From the NCBI GenBank assembly GCA_949825025.1, contig OX463778.1, forward strand, positions 7,021,142 through 7,085,141: a stretch of DNA of 64,000 bases. The letters are read 5' to 3'. The DNA comes from Siphlonurus alternatus. Lineage: Eukaryota; Arthropoda; Insecta; Ephemeroptera; Siphlonuridae. A model generated the notes under the pieces. The model saw nothing but the letters and a program-made list of their open reading frames with translations, was not told the DNA's origin and ran no database searches. The position numbers and the translations under genes were made by a program. Shown in pieces: positions 11,393-21,346 of this stretch (the stretch's first letter is position 1; every line of letters starts with the position of its first letter).

Positions 11393-11707
11393 AAGAAGTA
11401 TTGACCTCATTTTTTTTTATTGCAGAAATGGATAAAGGGTGCAAAGTTATGCTACCCTGATTTTTTTCAGACTTTTTAGAGCCCGGGAACTATTTTTAAA
11501 AAATTATTGAAAGTTCATTTTGTGACGTCACGAGACGCCGCTCCTTAAGAAAAAGATAGGACTTGCCGCCGCGTGACGTCATTAAAACGATTTTCAATAA
11601 TTTTTTAAAAATACTTCCCGGGATCTAAAAAATCTGAAAAAAATCAGGGAACTTTGCACCCTCTATCCATTTCTGCAATAAAAATTTTTGATGACGATAC
11701 TCCATTG
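11393..11707. mobile_element. Family B element inserted in a LINE remnant
   Basis: The ends resemble GAAGTATTGACCTCA and GACGATACTCCATTG. The arms pair over ATTGCAGAAATGGATA, AGAGCCCGGGAACTATTTTT and their complements. The centre holds TGACGTCA twice. Confidence 0.85.
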
Positions 11708-11761
11708 TATAATAAGCTGCCTGTATCACTAAAAGATATCTACAAAAGTGAGGATTTTTAA
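11708..11761 (+). pseudogene. LINE ORF2 C-terminal remnant, last codons
   Basis: YNKLPVSLKDIYKSEDF then TAA. The NKLPxSLK motif followed by a short charged end is characteristic of jockey/CR1-type ORF2 termini. It continues the frame lost at the B insertion. Confidence 0.6.
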
Positions 11762-11922
11762 TCTACTGTAAAATAGTTTCATATTTAGCATTGTTATTTT
11801 AGTGTTTATGAAAATATTAATGTCAAATTTTAATTGTTGTAGTTTAGCGTAATGGATCCTTAAATGACGTGTCTGTTATTCATGGCATGATACCGGGCAG
11901 TTCTATAAAATATGAACCATAG

Positions 11923-12165
11923 TTGAAAAATTACGTCTTCAACTCATCCTTTACACGTCTAAACCTAAACTTTTTAACTTAAAAACACATTTTATTTTTT
12001 CCTTGCTTAAAGTGAGGATGTAATGAAGACAAAATTTTGAACACTTTGAGTTTAATAAGAGCAAAATAGACGTAATCTCGTCTTATTTCCTCTAAAATGA
12101 TGCAAAATGTGAGGGAAAAAGACAAGGAGAGAGATTGAAATGCACAAAAGATGAAATTTATTTTA
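11923..12165 (+). mobile_element. Family A element
   Basis: It runs from TAGTTGAAAAATTACGTCTT to GATGAAATTTATTTTAAA, in inverted orientation to the adjacent copy. Confidence 0.8.
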
Positions 12166-12180
12166 AATTAAGAAATTTTT

Positions 12181-12597
12181 TGAGTTGAAATAATTTTCAT
12201 CTTTTATTCGCTATTGCATGGGTATACGATTCAAAAAGAAGTTGGCCAGGTTTCTATCCACTTTTAGCTTAACCACGTTTAACTATACTTGTTTTGCGTG
12301 TTAAACCACCTAGTTAAACGTGTTTAAGCTAAACGTGGTTAGAAACCTGGCTAACTGTTTTGTGAATCGCGTCCATTATAAGCTCTTTCATCATCTAATT
12401 TATTCATATTTTGCACCATTTTAGAGGAGAAAAAGAGGGAAAAAGACAAGATTACGTTTTCTTTCCTCTTATTGAGCATAAAATGTTAGAAAAAATATTG
12501 TATTCATTTAATCCTCACTTTGAGCGAAGAGGAAATAAAATGTGATTTAGAAGTATTATGATTAGGTTTATACGTGTAAATGATATAATTTTTTAAC
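12181..12597 (-). mobile_element. Family A element with nested S stem-loop
   Basis: It opens GAGTTGAAATAATTTTCATC, is interrupted at 12217-12376, then continues TATAAGCTCTTTCATC up to AATTTTTTAAC. It lies in intron 1 of the small secreted-protein gene, and its end is about 10 bp from the exon 1 donor. Confidence 0.8.
12217..12376. mobile_element. Family S stem-loop element
   Basis: The arms GGCCAGGTTTCTATCCAC and GTTAGAAACCTGGCTAAC flank an inner hairpin of TTAACCACGTTTAAC with its complement. The outer ends resemble GATTCAC and GTGAATCGCG. Confidence 0.8.
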
Positions 12598-12607
12598 ATG
12601 AACTTAC

Positions 12608-12662
12608 CTTGGGCGACGAGGCACGCGAAGGTGACGAGGACGATGAGAAAAGTTCTGTTCAT
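12608..12662 (-). CDS. Small secreted protein of unknown family, exon 1 (start and signal peptide)
   Basis: On the minus strand ATG begins at 12662 after CAGAAAGTCAAC. The exon encodes MNRTFLIVLVTFACLVAQ and one base of a glycine codon, then a GTAAGT donor. This is a textbook signal peptide: short n-region with Arg, hydrophobic core FLIVLVTFACLV, and small residues near a likely cleavage after AQG or AA. The gene continues at 10197-10267 and 9134-9313 and gives a 101-residue precursor. Phases are consistent (1, 0) and all borders are GT/AG. A TATA box lies 39-45 bases upstream of the ATG, so this is a true first exon with a very short leader. Function is unknown. The role as a secreted or extracellular peptide is inferred only from the signal sequence. 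Confidence 0.8.
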
Positions 12663-12700
12663 GTTGACTTTCTGGTGACACCTACCTGCCGACCTGCAGC

Positions 12701-12707
12701 TTATATA
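12701..12707 (-). promoter_or_regulatory. TATA box of the small secreted-protein gene
   Basis: TATATAA on the minus strand, 39-45 bases upstream of the ATG. The flank is rich in AGGT (AGGTCAC immediately upstream; GCAGGTCGGCAGGTAGGTGT downstream). AGGTCA is a nuclear-receptor half-site, but binding is speculative. Confidence 0.65.
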
Positions 12708-13260
12708 GTGACCTGACCAGGTAATAAACACCCTCGTAAATACGACTCTTATCGAACTTCAGTAAAATCTTTATGGCGGGGTATTGGCAATAATAATAAA
12801 TACGATTTTTTTGTATTTCCTGTACTGTTTATTTTTTTAAGACAAATAAAAAGTTTAATATGGTCATGCAAAATAATGGACAAGTCATTGCAACGCAAGG
12901 TAATATATTTGAGTGTAGTAGAGAACACCAAATATAATTAATTTCAATTTACTGTAAGGATTTATATAATAAAATTATTGAGCCTTATATAATATTAAAA
13001 TATTTTCATTTTATAATGTTATTATATTATTATATGTATAAATTTAAATATTCCAAATTATATTAAATTTGCATAAATTTGCCAAATATGCCAAATTTTG
13101 TTATAAAAAAAAATCAACTTGACTACACATTTTATTATTTTATGATTAAGTAACAATAAATTTATTCTATATTAGTAATTACATTTTTATTAAATTATAA
13201 TATTATTAATATAATATTATATTATATTAGTAAATAACTTTTTCGTGTAAAGGATATTCA

Positions 13261-13509
13261 TATTGAATGTTATTAAACTTTTCGGACTTTTATCTTTGTC
13301 GGTGTTCGATGTAATCCTTCTGTGTGTAGTATGTTGCGATGGTCACTTAGTGTTCGTGCACGTCACTAACACTTGAAGGTACAGTACTACACATATCACT
13401 ACGTTTTGAGAGTCAACCGCTCTCTTCCTCAGGTGATCTGAGTACAGAAGAATTACATAGAACACCGGCAAAAAGTAAAAGTCCGAAAAATGAAATAACA
13501 TTCAATATT
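13261..13509. mobile_element. Inverted-repeat MITE, about 250 bp
   Basis: The ends TATTGAATGTTATT and AATAACATTCAATA continue as ACTTTTCGGACTTTTA with its complement. The interior contains GAGAGTCAACCGCTCTCTTC, a short internal hairpin. No coding capacity. Confidence 0.75.
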
Positions 13510-13814
13510 GTATATTATATGATATGAAACAACTGGGAACCAGATGTCATACAAGAGATAAAAAATAAATTATTAAATTATTAGAACTTGCAATTGTAGC
13601 CTTACCAAGTAATAGATATAGTATGGGAAAGAATATTAGATGAATAAATTATGCCAAAGAAATTGGAATGAATTTCATTTGTTTATTAAACAGTCAAAGA
13701 AAAAATAGAATTTTGAAAAAAAAAAAAAAAAAAAAAAAATTTAAATATTTTATTTTTTGGTACATTTTTATGTATGCAATTTGCATTTTAATGGAAAAAC
13801 TGCATGGTACTTTT

Positions 13815-14050
13815 TATTACAGAAATAAATAGAGGCTGTAAAGATTTTTGATTATTTTCAGAAATTTTAGAACCCGGAAACTATTTTTATAAAACATTTC
13901 AAAGTATGGAGAGAGGCGTTAAACTGACCTTAGCAAAACTTTTTATCAATACTTTCTGACCTCTATATTAATTATCTGAAAATTTAAGAGTAATAATTTT
14001 ATTCCTTCTATTCGATCATTTTTGCAATAAAAAAAATAATGCAGGTTGTT
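13815..14050. mobile_element. Family B element, diverged
   Basis: It contains TTACAGAAATAAATAGAGGC, AGAACCCGGAAACTATTTTT and a right end with TCATTTTTGCAATAAAAAA. Confidence 0.65.
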
Positions 14051-14117
14051 CATTGTATCATATAATTATGTTTGGTTTAGTTTTATGCTATATATTTTCA
14101 GGCTGTGTTCATTGTTT

Positions 14118-14256
14118 AAGTATTTATGCTCAATAAGAGAAAAAAAATACGTAATTCTGTCTTTTTTTCTTTAAAATGGTGTAAAATAAGAGGACAAAAG
14201 ACGAGAGGAGAGCTTATAATAATAGCGAAGAAAATATGAAATATATTTTAACTCGC
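14118..14256 (+). mobile_element. Family A element, right half
   Basis: It contains TTATGCTCAATAAGAGAAAA, TAAAATGGTGTAAAATAAGA and ends TATATTTTAACTCGCG. Confidence 0.7.
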
Positions 14257-14512
14257 GAGTACATTAATTGGGCTAATTAAACTTCATTTTCAGTACTTTT
14301 CACATTATAAAGTACAAATTCTGTACGGATTAGATTTAGTACTGTACAAGTCCTATCTAAAAATTTAATGTGATTCAGTGAGAGATCTCAGAGAAATAAA
14401 TAAATAATATGACGTGGATAACTTAAAAAATAATATCCTTTAATTTTAATAATAGAAATTTTATACAATATAATACAAACAAATTTAATTAATTATATAA
14501 TATTACATTCAC

Positions 14513-14557
14513 CATCAAGATGAAGAGCGCTAGTAGAGACATGTTGCATCGTGCCAT
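14513..14557 (-). CDS. Possible first exon of a second small secreted-protein gene
   Basis: On the minus strand ATG at 14557 follows GAAGTGATCAAC, and 15 codons (MARCNMSLLALFILM) lead to a possible GTGAAT donor. The next in-frame stop lies about seven codons further if the frame is read through. The composition is that of a signal peptide, and TATAAG lies about 40 bases upstream, the same layout as the gene at 12662. I found no second exon between 14512 and 12720. The donor phase does not fit exon 2 at 10267, so it is probably not an alternative first exon of that gene. It may be a decayed paralogue whose remaining exons were replaced by elements. Confidence 0.4.
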
Positions 14558-14595
14558 GTTGATCACTTCTGAGCTTTACTTCGCCTAGAAGAGTT

Positions 14596-14601
14596 CTTAT
14601 A
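14596..14601 (-). promoter_or_regulatory. TATA-like box upstream of the possible signal-peptide exon
   Basis: The minus strand reads AATATAAGAACTC, about 40 bases before the ATG. Confidence 0.4.
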
Positions 14602-15385
14602 TTATACCAGACAAAACATACCTATAAGCCACCAAATTAAACACCTAGTCAATTTACAATAGGCAATTAATATATATCTAACCTTATTTTCATATTTTGC
14701 CTATTTACAGTGTTTACGATGCAAATTTTAATTTATTGCTCTGCTAATTATTATGTAACAATTATTTTTATCACTTTTCCTCTATGCTTCTCCAGAAATT
14801 ATTTCAAATATAGCACTGAATAAAAAAAATACTTGTCAAAAATGTCAAATAATTAACCAGGTGTAAAAAAATAATTCAATGCATATTAATAATTATTATA
14901 CTGAAGTGCTTAACTAAAATGTTTTACCTTTGATTTTTCTATCCTATTAATAAAATTATTGTCTATTTTAATTTGTCATTGTTTTAGGTGTGCATCGATT
15001 TATACGTGATATTAACGTTGATATTCAAACCTAGAGAACTCTCTATTCTATGACCTTTCTTATATTATTATTATTATTATTTTTTTTTCAAATTTATATT
15101 CTTGATAAAATAAATCTTTGTTTGCTTAAAAAAGAAACTACACTATATAACATTGAAAATGTCATATTTTATTTATTTTACAAAGAATAAATCCATTATT
15201 TTACTATACTATATTTACTATACTATATTTTACTATAATATACTATACTATACATAAAGTCATTTCCACTTATTTGTGGTGTGACGTCACGTGACCCTTC
15301 CATTAGAATTGTATTGGAGAACTAAGAAAAAGGTTAGTGACGTCAAACCAACTGTAAATGTAGACGACTTTATACTTGTCAGACT

Positions 15386-15510
15386 TTTAATCTGGATCGT
15401 CTCCAGAGCTTGGGTTCGTTAATACTGCATTTTGTGAGAGTTTCCGAGTGCGCTTATAATGCATGCCCGGTGGCTGCAGCGCGTGTAAGTACTGGACAAC
15501 ATGAATATGA
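15386..15510 (+). mobile_element. tRNA-derived SINE, truncated copy
   Basis: It shares GACTTxTAATCTGGATCG, TCTCCAGAGCTTGGGTTCG and GTGGCTGCAGC with the copy at 33911-34190. The TTGGGTTCG part corresponds to a T arm / B box. Most of the tail is absent. Confidence 0.6.
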
Positions 15511-15519
15511 AAAAAATTT

Positions 15520-15795
15520 ATTGCAGAAATATATAGAGGGCACTAGATTATGTTACTCTAATTTATTCAGAATTTTTTAGAGCCCGGGAAGTATTTTTTA
15601 AAAAAATATATAAAAAATACAGAGAGAGGCCCGTCAATAGGAGTCACTTCTAACTAAAATGATAGGGAGTAAAAGTGGTGTAGGTTCAAATCCGACCTCG
15701 GCAAAACTTTTTAGCAATACTTCCCAGCCTCTAAAAATCTGAAAAAATCAGAGTAACATGATTTCTTACCCTCTATATTTCTGTAATAGAAAATA
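15520..15795. mobile_element. Family B element with a tRNA-like T arm in its centre
   Basis: The B ends are present (TATTGCAGAAATATATAGAG and complement; GAGCCCGGGAAGTATTTTTT). The centre, usually TGACGTCA-containing, is replaced by GTGTAGGTTCAAATCCGACC. This folds as a 5-bp T stem with one mismatch and loop TTCAAAT, and contains a match to the RNA polymerase III B box (GGTTCAAATCC). No complete tRNA fold was found. Confidence 0.7.
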
Positions 15796-15797
15796 AT

Positions 15798-15910
15798 GTA
15801 CAGTATTACAGCTCTTAGTTTACGTGTGGATTTGACTGCGCGCGGCGGCCATCTTGTAAATTCTATAAAGATAGAGATAAAGGGCGTAAACTAAGATTTG
15901 TTACACTGTA
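15798..15910. mobile_element. Short palindromic element
   Basis: TACAGTATTACAGCTCTTAG and GTAAACTAAGATTTGTTACACTGTA-type right arm (quoted only in part) pair around GCGCGGCGGCCATC. Confidence 0.6.
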
Positions 15911-16784
15911 GGTTGTCTATCATTAATTTGCTGAACTATCTATTTTATTTTATATATATCTGTATGAGTAATAATAATTATTATGATCATTATTTATTTG
16001 TAAATATACTATAAATATTATAATAAAAAATACTCATGATTATATTTCTTATGTTTTAAACATATTTATAATAATATAACAAATAAACCGAAAAAATAAA
16101 TTTTCTCTTTATTGTAAATAATATTAAAATGTGTTATGTATGTGTCAAGTAATTTATGACAATAAAGAAATGTTCAAAATAAATAAATCTATCGTATACT
16201 ATTATAATTTTATTATATATTATATGCAACATCTAGATTAAATAAAAACCAAAATCTTAGAAAGCTTCCTAAAAATTGCATCAAAATCTTAAAAAATATT
16301 TATTTCCTTTTCTCCTTTCGTAAATAAATTTTATAAAATCTATTTAAACGCTTTCCTCTACAGGAAATGGAATTGAAAAAAAAAGGCAAAGAAAATAATT
16401 TCAATTTCACATTTATTTTTTTTTATATCACATTAGTTACATTTTTTTTTTATATAATAACTTTTATTTAAAGATTTCTTTTTTTCTTAAATACCATTTA
16501 ATATTTCTCGTACAAAATTTATTATTTTTTTATTATTTCAAGTCCACCAAAATGTTTTTTTTCTTCTTTTTTTTTAAACATAATAAAGTACCTTAAACAT
16601 GGTACAACTATATAATTTTTGGTTAAATATAATTTTTTTAAAAAGTCAACATTAATCGACAGTGAGTTCAGTCCACTTTTAATAAAATACACAAAGTGTT
16701 GTACACGACACTTATTTTTCAGAGCTCATTCACTTGGAAGTTCATTAAGGGAGGCGTGTCCTCAAGGGGGTGTGGCATGGGTCC
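15911..16784. other. AT-rich DNA; probable dpr20 3'UTR and downstream region
   Basis: No gene is seen. The part nearest 16785 should be dpr20 3'UTR on the minus strand. Several TTTATT motifs on the plus strand (for example near 16412) would read AATAAA, but the true poly(A) site cannot be chosen by eye. Confidence 0.45.
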
Positions 16785-16900
16785 TCATCTGAGTGCAGAC
16801 AGTAGCGCCATCACCGTCAGGGCAAATAAAGTGGAAATGGAGGGCGCGGAAAGGTGATGGCATGCGCGGCTACCGTGATGTAGTTCAGCAGGGTTTTCAC
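16785..16900 (-). CDS. dpr20: dpr20-like gene, last coding exon (juxtamembrane and C-terminal tail)
   Basis: The acceptor CATTGTTTACAG precedes an exon whose two first bases complete a Gly codon from the exon at 21347-21483. It encodes ENPAELHHGSRACHH, then a hydrophobic end (STLFALTVMALLSALR) and TGA. G-E-x-P-A-E-L-H-H-G directly after the second Ig domain is, as far as I recall, typical of Dpr20 proteins. The short hydrophobic tail with no cytoplasmic domain fits a GPI-anchor signal or a minimal membrane anchor, so the protein would stay on the cell surface. Frame joins perfectly with the preceding exon, which is strong support for the model. Confidence 0.88.
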
Positions 16901-16965
16901 CTGTAAACAATGTAAAAATTAATTAACTTTTGTCCTGAGGTTTCCACGTTCCCTCAGTCACCAAA

Positions 16966-17143
16966 ATATAGAGGAAAAAATGGAGACAATATTATTTCTA
17001 AAATTTTATGCTAAAGAAGAGGAAAAGAGACATAATCTAGTCTTTTTCCCTATTTTAAGTATTTTTTTCTCTAAAATGTTGCAAAATAGGAGAAAATTAG
17101 ACGAATTAATGGTGAATAAAATATGAAATTTATTTCAACTCTG
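16966..17143 (+). mobile_element. Family A element, partial
   Basis: The right two-thirds of the family, ending TTTATTTCAACTC. It is preceded by the SINE-tail motif GAGGTTTCCACGTTCCCTCA at about 16938, which recurs near 17196. Confidence 0.65.
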
Positions 17144-17276
17144 GTTGCCTGTAAACAACAAGCAAAAATAATAAACTTTTGTTCCATCCTGGTTGAGGTT
17201 TCCAAGGTTCCCTCAGTCACCAGTTTGTTTCTGCGTAACGCATGCTGCATGCTTTAGCCTGTGAAACGCATCCCTA

Positions 17277-17585
17277 TTGAAAAAAATACACCTTTAACTC
17301 ATCATTTATACGTCTAAACCTAATCTTATTACGTCTTTTTATCTCAAAAACATATCTAATTTCTTCCTCGCTTAAAGTGAGGAAAAACAATATGAATTCC
17401 ATCTAAGATTTTATGAATAAAATCTTACAATTAGATAGAATTGTCAAAATTCAAGAGCATGCTCAAGAAGAGGAAAAAAATACGTAATCTCGTCTTTTCC
17501 CCTTCTTTTTCTCTAAAATGGAACAAAATAAGAGGGAAAAAAGACGTTAATTGTTAATAAAATATGAAATTAATTTCAACTCGGG
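17277..17585 (+). mobile_element. Family A element with a small internal inverted repeat
   Basis: A normal A series is interrupted at about 17394-17448 by AATTCCATCTAAGATTTTAT and its approximate complement, inserted in the part that normally reads GAAGACAATATTTC. Confidence 0.75.
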
Positions 17586-18180
17586 ACAAGTTAGGCATAG
17601 AATATGTATATATATATATATGTTATAATTAATGTGAAATTCATGCTCTTTTGAATAAAAAAAATAATTGCTACAGAGTTTCCTAATTTTTTTCTCTTGC
17701 AAAATTTATAGTTCAAAACAATGATTTGATTTCTCTCTATGCCTCGATTTCAGTACCGAGTTTGAATATTTTTACTGCCATCTCTACCATCACTAATATT
17801 TCAATACTAATTAATTAACAGAATATTTAGAAACAATTGAAGACGTATAACTCAAAGTTGCTACATGAAATGTAACATTATTCCAATATGTGATGTTCTA
17901 TACACATCTACGTACACTATATCATATCACGTGAAGACTTATAAACGCTTTTATAATATCCTTCATTATATAGTTCTACGAAATTGTATACCATCTATAT
18001 AATACAAAATATAGAGTATACAATTTATGAGCAATGTTGATTATTGATACCAAAAGTCTATTCAACTTTCCACGTGTTGTCAAAAGCACAGAAGGGCCTT
18101 TCTGGACCATTTTATTGCTGGACCAAACTAATTTAGCGTCAAAAGATTCGTCTGTGAATCATACCACGAAGAGAATACAC

Positions 18181-18340
18181 TGAACGTCACATTCATTTAG
18201 GTTTTCGTCGGAAACGCTCTGGAGTATTTTGGTTCGTGTTGGCCAATGATGTCCCTCGTTACAAACGAACAACCAATGGCTGAGGGCGTTACAAACATGA
18301 TGGAAAACTCCGAAAACTAATTAAATGTGACGGATATAGT
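18181..18340. mobile_element. Family H element, second copy
   Basis: The ends AACGTCACATTCATTTA and TTAAATGTGACGGATA, with an interior containing GTTACAAACGAAC and GCGTTACAAACATGATGG, match the copy at 6374-6524. Confidence 0.7.
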
Positions 18341-18493
18341 GTAGACGTTGGGACAGTATGAAAGTTCCACCTGATTTTAAACTGGAGATGCTACCAAAGA
18401 AGTAAAGAGAAGGAAATTGAAAGAAGTCGGTTTATGACCGATAGAATTTAAATTCACCCATGACGACATCCAGAAATTGAAAATCCTGTGATA

Positions 18494-18838
18494 GATCACC
18501 GATGTCAAGCAACGTCGAGTGTGTTAATTACTTGGATGGGTAACCATTTCAAATAAAAATTATGTTGCTCCCTGGGGTAAATTCATCAACTTTCCACACA
18601 GTGCAGTGATGCACTTGTGTGTGATTCCCCAGGCTTTAGACATCACTTTTTTCCATTGGTAAAAAAGTAGAAGTGTCCATCTTGACTGAGGTTTCCACGT
18701 TTCCCTCAGTCTCACCTCAGAAAATACTTTGAAATATAGCAGACCGTGGCTGCTATCTTTTCTTTCCCTTATAACTACCCAATATCCCATATCGAACTTC
18801 AAGTTCATAGGTGTGTATCCTTGAAATTAAAAAAAAAA
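18494..18838 (+). mobile_element. SINE with 5S rRNA-derived head
   Basis: The head GATCACCGATGTCAAGCAAC, then TTACTTGGATGGGTAACC, is the internal-promoter half of 5S rRNA (box A through box C). It is followed by a conserved body (CAGTGATGCACTTGTGTGTG; CCAGGCTTTAGACATCA), a tail with GAGGTTTCCACGTTTCCCTC and a poly(A) of about 12 at 18829-18840. It therefore looks like a retroposed RNA polymerase III transcript. Confidence 0.85.
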
Positions 18839-18990
18839 AAGTAGAAGCGTCCGTCTTGACTGAGAGTTTTCACAGTTCCCTCAGTCTCAGCAAATTTTGG
18901 GACGCGTAACAGACAATCCTTTGATTTCCTGCCTTATTCCTACTCAATATCCCACATCGAGCTTCATGTTCATATTATTATCCCTGAACA
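18839..18990 (+). mobile_element. Second, truncated tail of the 5S-headed SINE
   Basis: It repeats the tail module (TAGAAGCGTCCGTCTTGACT, CCCTCAGTCTCAGCAAAT, CAATATCCCACATCGAGC) directly after the poly(A) of the first copy. Confidence 0.75.
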
Positions 18991-19469
18991 TAAAAACTAA
19001 ATCTTTTTGTTATTTTTTTAGTTGAAGTGCTTATAATACTAGTGAAGAGTATCATTCTATCATGCATGTGTCATAAAATCAATACAAGAAGAGACACATT
19101 CAAACCACGAAAGAAGATCACGGAAATGACATAGCAGGCAATACGATATATTCGAATGTGTCAACCCAAACACAAAAGATGTCCTCGATTTCAGAGTACA
19201 AAAGCTTCTTCCGGCTCTTTTTTGACAGCAGTGGACGGTTTAACACATAGATGGAAATGTATTTATGGAGAGAAACGTGCATGTCACTTCAAAAATAGAA
19301 TGTCATGATTTTTTTATGTTGATTTATAACTATTTATATTGAAAACATTTAATATTTATCATAGTTAGCTGTTGTAATCTTAAACGCATGTATTTAATTA
19401 TACATAATATAAGGGACTGCGATTATCAAAATATTTATATATTATGGAAAATCATGAACATACACTACG

Positions 19470-19576
19470 TTTACACGACGGTGTTTAATACGTATTCGTT
19501 GACGACGGATAATGTTATTCTTATGAGGCGTCGTCAACGGATACGTATATTAAACACCATCATGTGTACGTGGTGA
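19470..19576. mobile_element. Short palindromic element, about 107 bp
   Basis: CACGACGGTGTTTAATACGT and GTATATTAAACACCATCATG pair, and so do the inner CGTTGACGAC and GTCGTCAACG. Confidence 0.7.
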
Positions 19577-19605
19577 TAGAGCATAATAAATCACATATAT
19601 ATATA

Positions 19606-19785
19606 GGGGGGCATTAATAAAGCACTTTAACCCCCACTTAAGCCTCAATTTTTAATTTTTATCCCTGGTGCTAAACATGGTGCTAAACTAGGGAGCTTAA
19701 CATGGTTATTCCCTAGTTTAGCACAAGGTTTATCACCAGGGATAAAAATTAAGGCTAAAGTTGTGGTTTAAAGTGAATGACGTAC
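19606..19785. mobile_element. Palindromic element, about 180 bp
   Basis: TTTATCCCTGGTGCTAAAC pairs with the right arm CACCAGGGATAAAAATTAAG, and CCCTAGTTTAGC pairs with GCTAAACTAGGG, around CTTAACATGG. Confidence 0.75.
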
Positions 19786-19914
19786 CTTCATAATTATATA
19801 TTATATATACATGTATGTTTTAAAAATATTATTCAGAATTAAAAAAAGAGAAAACAACTATTTACTGTTTCAAAATTATTCGTACCTCAGAATATAAACC
19901 TATTTGTGATATAT

Positions 19915-20140
19915 GTATAGTTCAACAAATGTAAAATTAACACCGGAAGTAGCCGGAAGTGGATGTTTTTTGGCTGAACTATGAACTTAAAAGTTCTAAG
20001 ACTTTGAATTATAGGTTGAAATTCATCAAATAAATCCCTATCCAAATTTTCAGGTTCAAAACTGAACTATAGTACGTCCAGAAACCTTCCACTTCCGGCT
20101 ACTTCCGGTGGTAAACTTACATTTATTTTGTTGAACTGTA
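19915..20140. mobile_element. Family D element, most complete copy
   Basis: CACCGGAAGTAGCCGGAAG and its complement at 20091-20110 form nearly perfect arms. Pairing extends outward through TAGTTCAACAAAT on the left and TTGTTGAACTG on the right. No coding capacity. Confidence 0.8.
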
Positions 20141-20514
20141 ATTAAATTTAAAATTTTTATAATTCTCTCCACAATTTCTTTCTGCATTGCACTTAACAAA
20201 ATAGAAGGTAGTAATCAGATTGATTTTAATGCAATTACGTCGATTGCACTTTGTGGTACTTCTTGCATTCTTGCTGATGCAGTACTTTGACATTGCATCC
20301 ATTACCGTAACTTCTCTTATTAATTGGAACATGCTGATTTTTTTTTTCTCCCAGCAAAATCAATATTGAAAATTTAATTAATTTTCTTTGCCTATACAAT
20401 TTCACGATGAAAATCTTTTCTTCTTACGGATCACACCATACAAGGACTATTTGAAAATTTAAAAATAACTTCGTTTTCAACTAATTATAGTAATTATAAT
20501 GCGTGAAAAGTGAA

Positions 20515-20830
20515 TGGACAATTTGCATGATTTTTTTTTATTGCAGAAATGGATAGAGGGTACCAAATTATGCTACTCTGAATTTTTTCAGATTTTTTTG
20601 AGAGCGGGAACTATTTTTAAAAAATTATTGAAAGTCAGTTTTATGACGTCACGGGCGTTTAGCGCCTATCCTTTTCTTAAGGACAGACTCCTCGTGAGGT
20701 CATAAAATCGACTTTCAATAATTTTTTAAAAATAGTTGCCGGTCTCTAAAAAATCTGAAAAAATTCAGAGTAGCATAACTTTGCACCCTCTATCCATTTC
20801 TGCAATAAAGAAATGTCATGCAAATTCTCC
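20515..20830. mobile_element. Family B element
   Basis: The arms ATTGCAGAAATGGATAGAGG and complement, with GAGAGCGGGAACTATTTTTA, flank a core with TATGACGTCACG and GAGGTCATAAAA. Confidence 0.85.
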
Positions 20831-20904
20831 ATTTCTACACTGTAAATATATAATAGGAAGACTATATATATTTTTATATAATGCATACATTCCTCATCTT
20901 AAAT

Positions 20905-21345
20905 TTAAAATTTTTGGAGTAGGGGAGGGGCTGCCTCCATAAGGACAATCTTAAAAAAATCAGAGTGGGGAAAATTTCTATATTGCCCATGTTAAATCCA
21001 AAATTTTAGAGGGTGTCTTTCTTCATAAGGCCAATGTTAAAAAAGACTGGAGTTGGAGATGTACCTATATTGCCCATGTTAAATCCAAAATTTTAGAGGG
21101 TGTCTTTCTCCATAAGGCCAATGTTAAAAAAGATTGGAGTGGGGGAAGTGCCCATATTGCCAATTAAATCCAAAATTTCGGGAAGGGCTGTCTCCATAAT
21201 GTCAATGTTAATGTCAATGATGTAATTTGCAATGTATCCAACAACTGGAACTTCTGTTTTGGATCCAATAAACAAATCAAATGTTAAGTGGGTGAAATTC
21301 CTATATCGCCCATGTTAAATCCGAAATTTCGGGGGGGGGGACGCA
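20905..21345. repeat. Tandem repeat, about 87-bp unit, abutting a dpr20 splice donor
   Basis: TTGCCCATGTTAAATCCAAA recurs at about 20984, 21071 and (degenerate) 21158, and a related unit (CGCCCATGTTAAATCCGAAA) starts near 21306. Units share GGGTGTCTTTCTxCATAAGG and CCAATGTTAAAAAAGA. The array stops at the donor of the dpr20 exon at 21347. Confidence 0.8.
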
Positions 21346-21346
21346 C

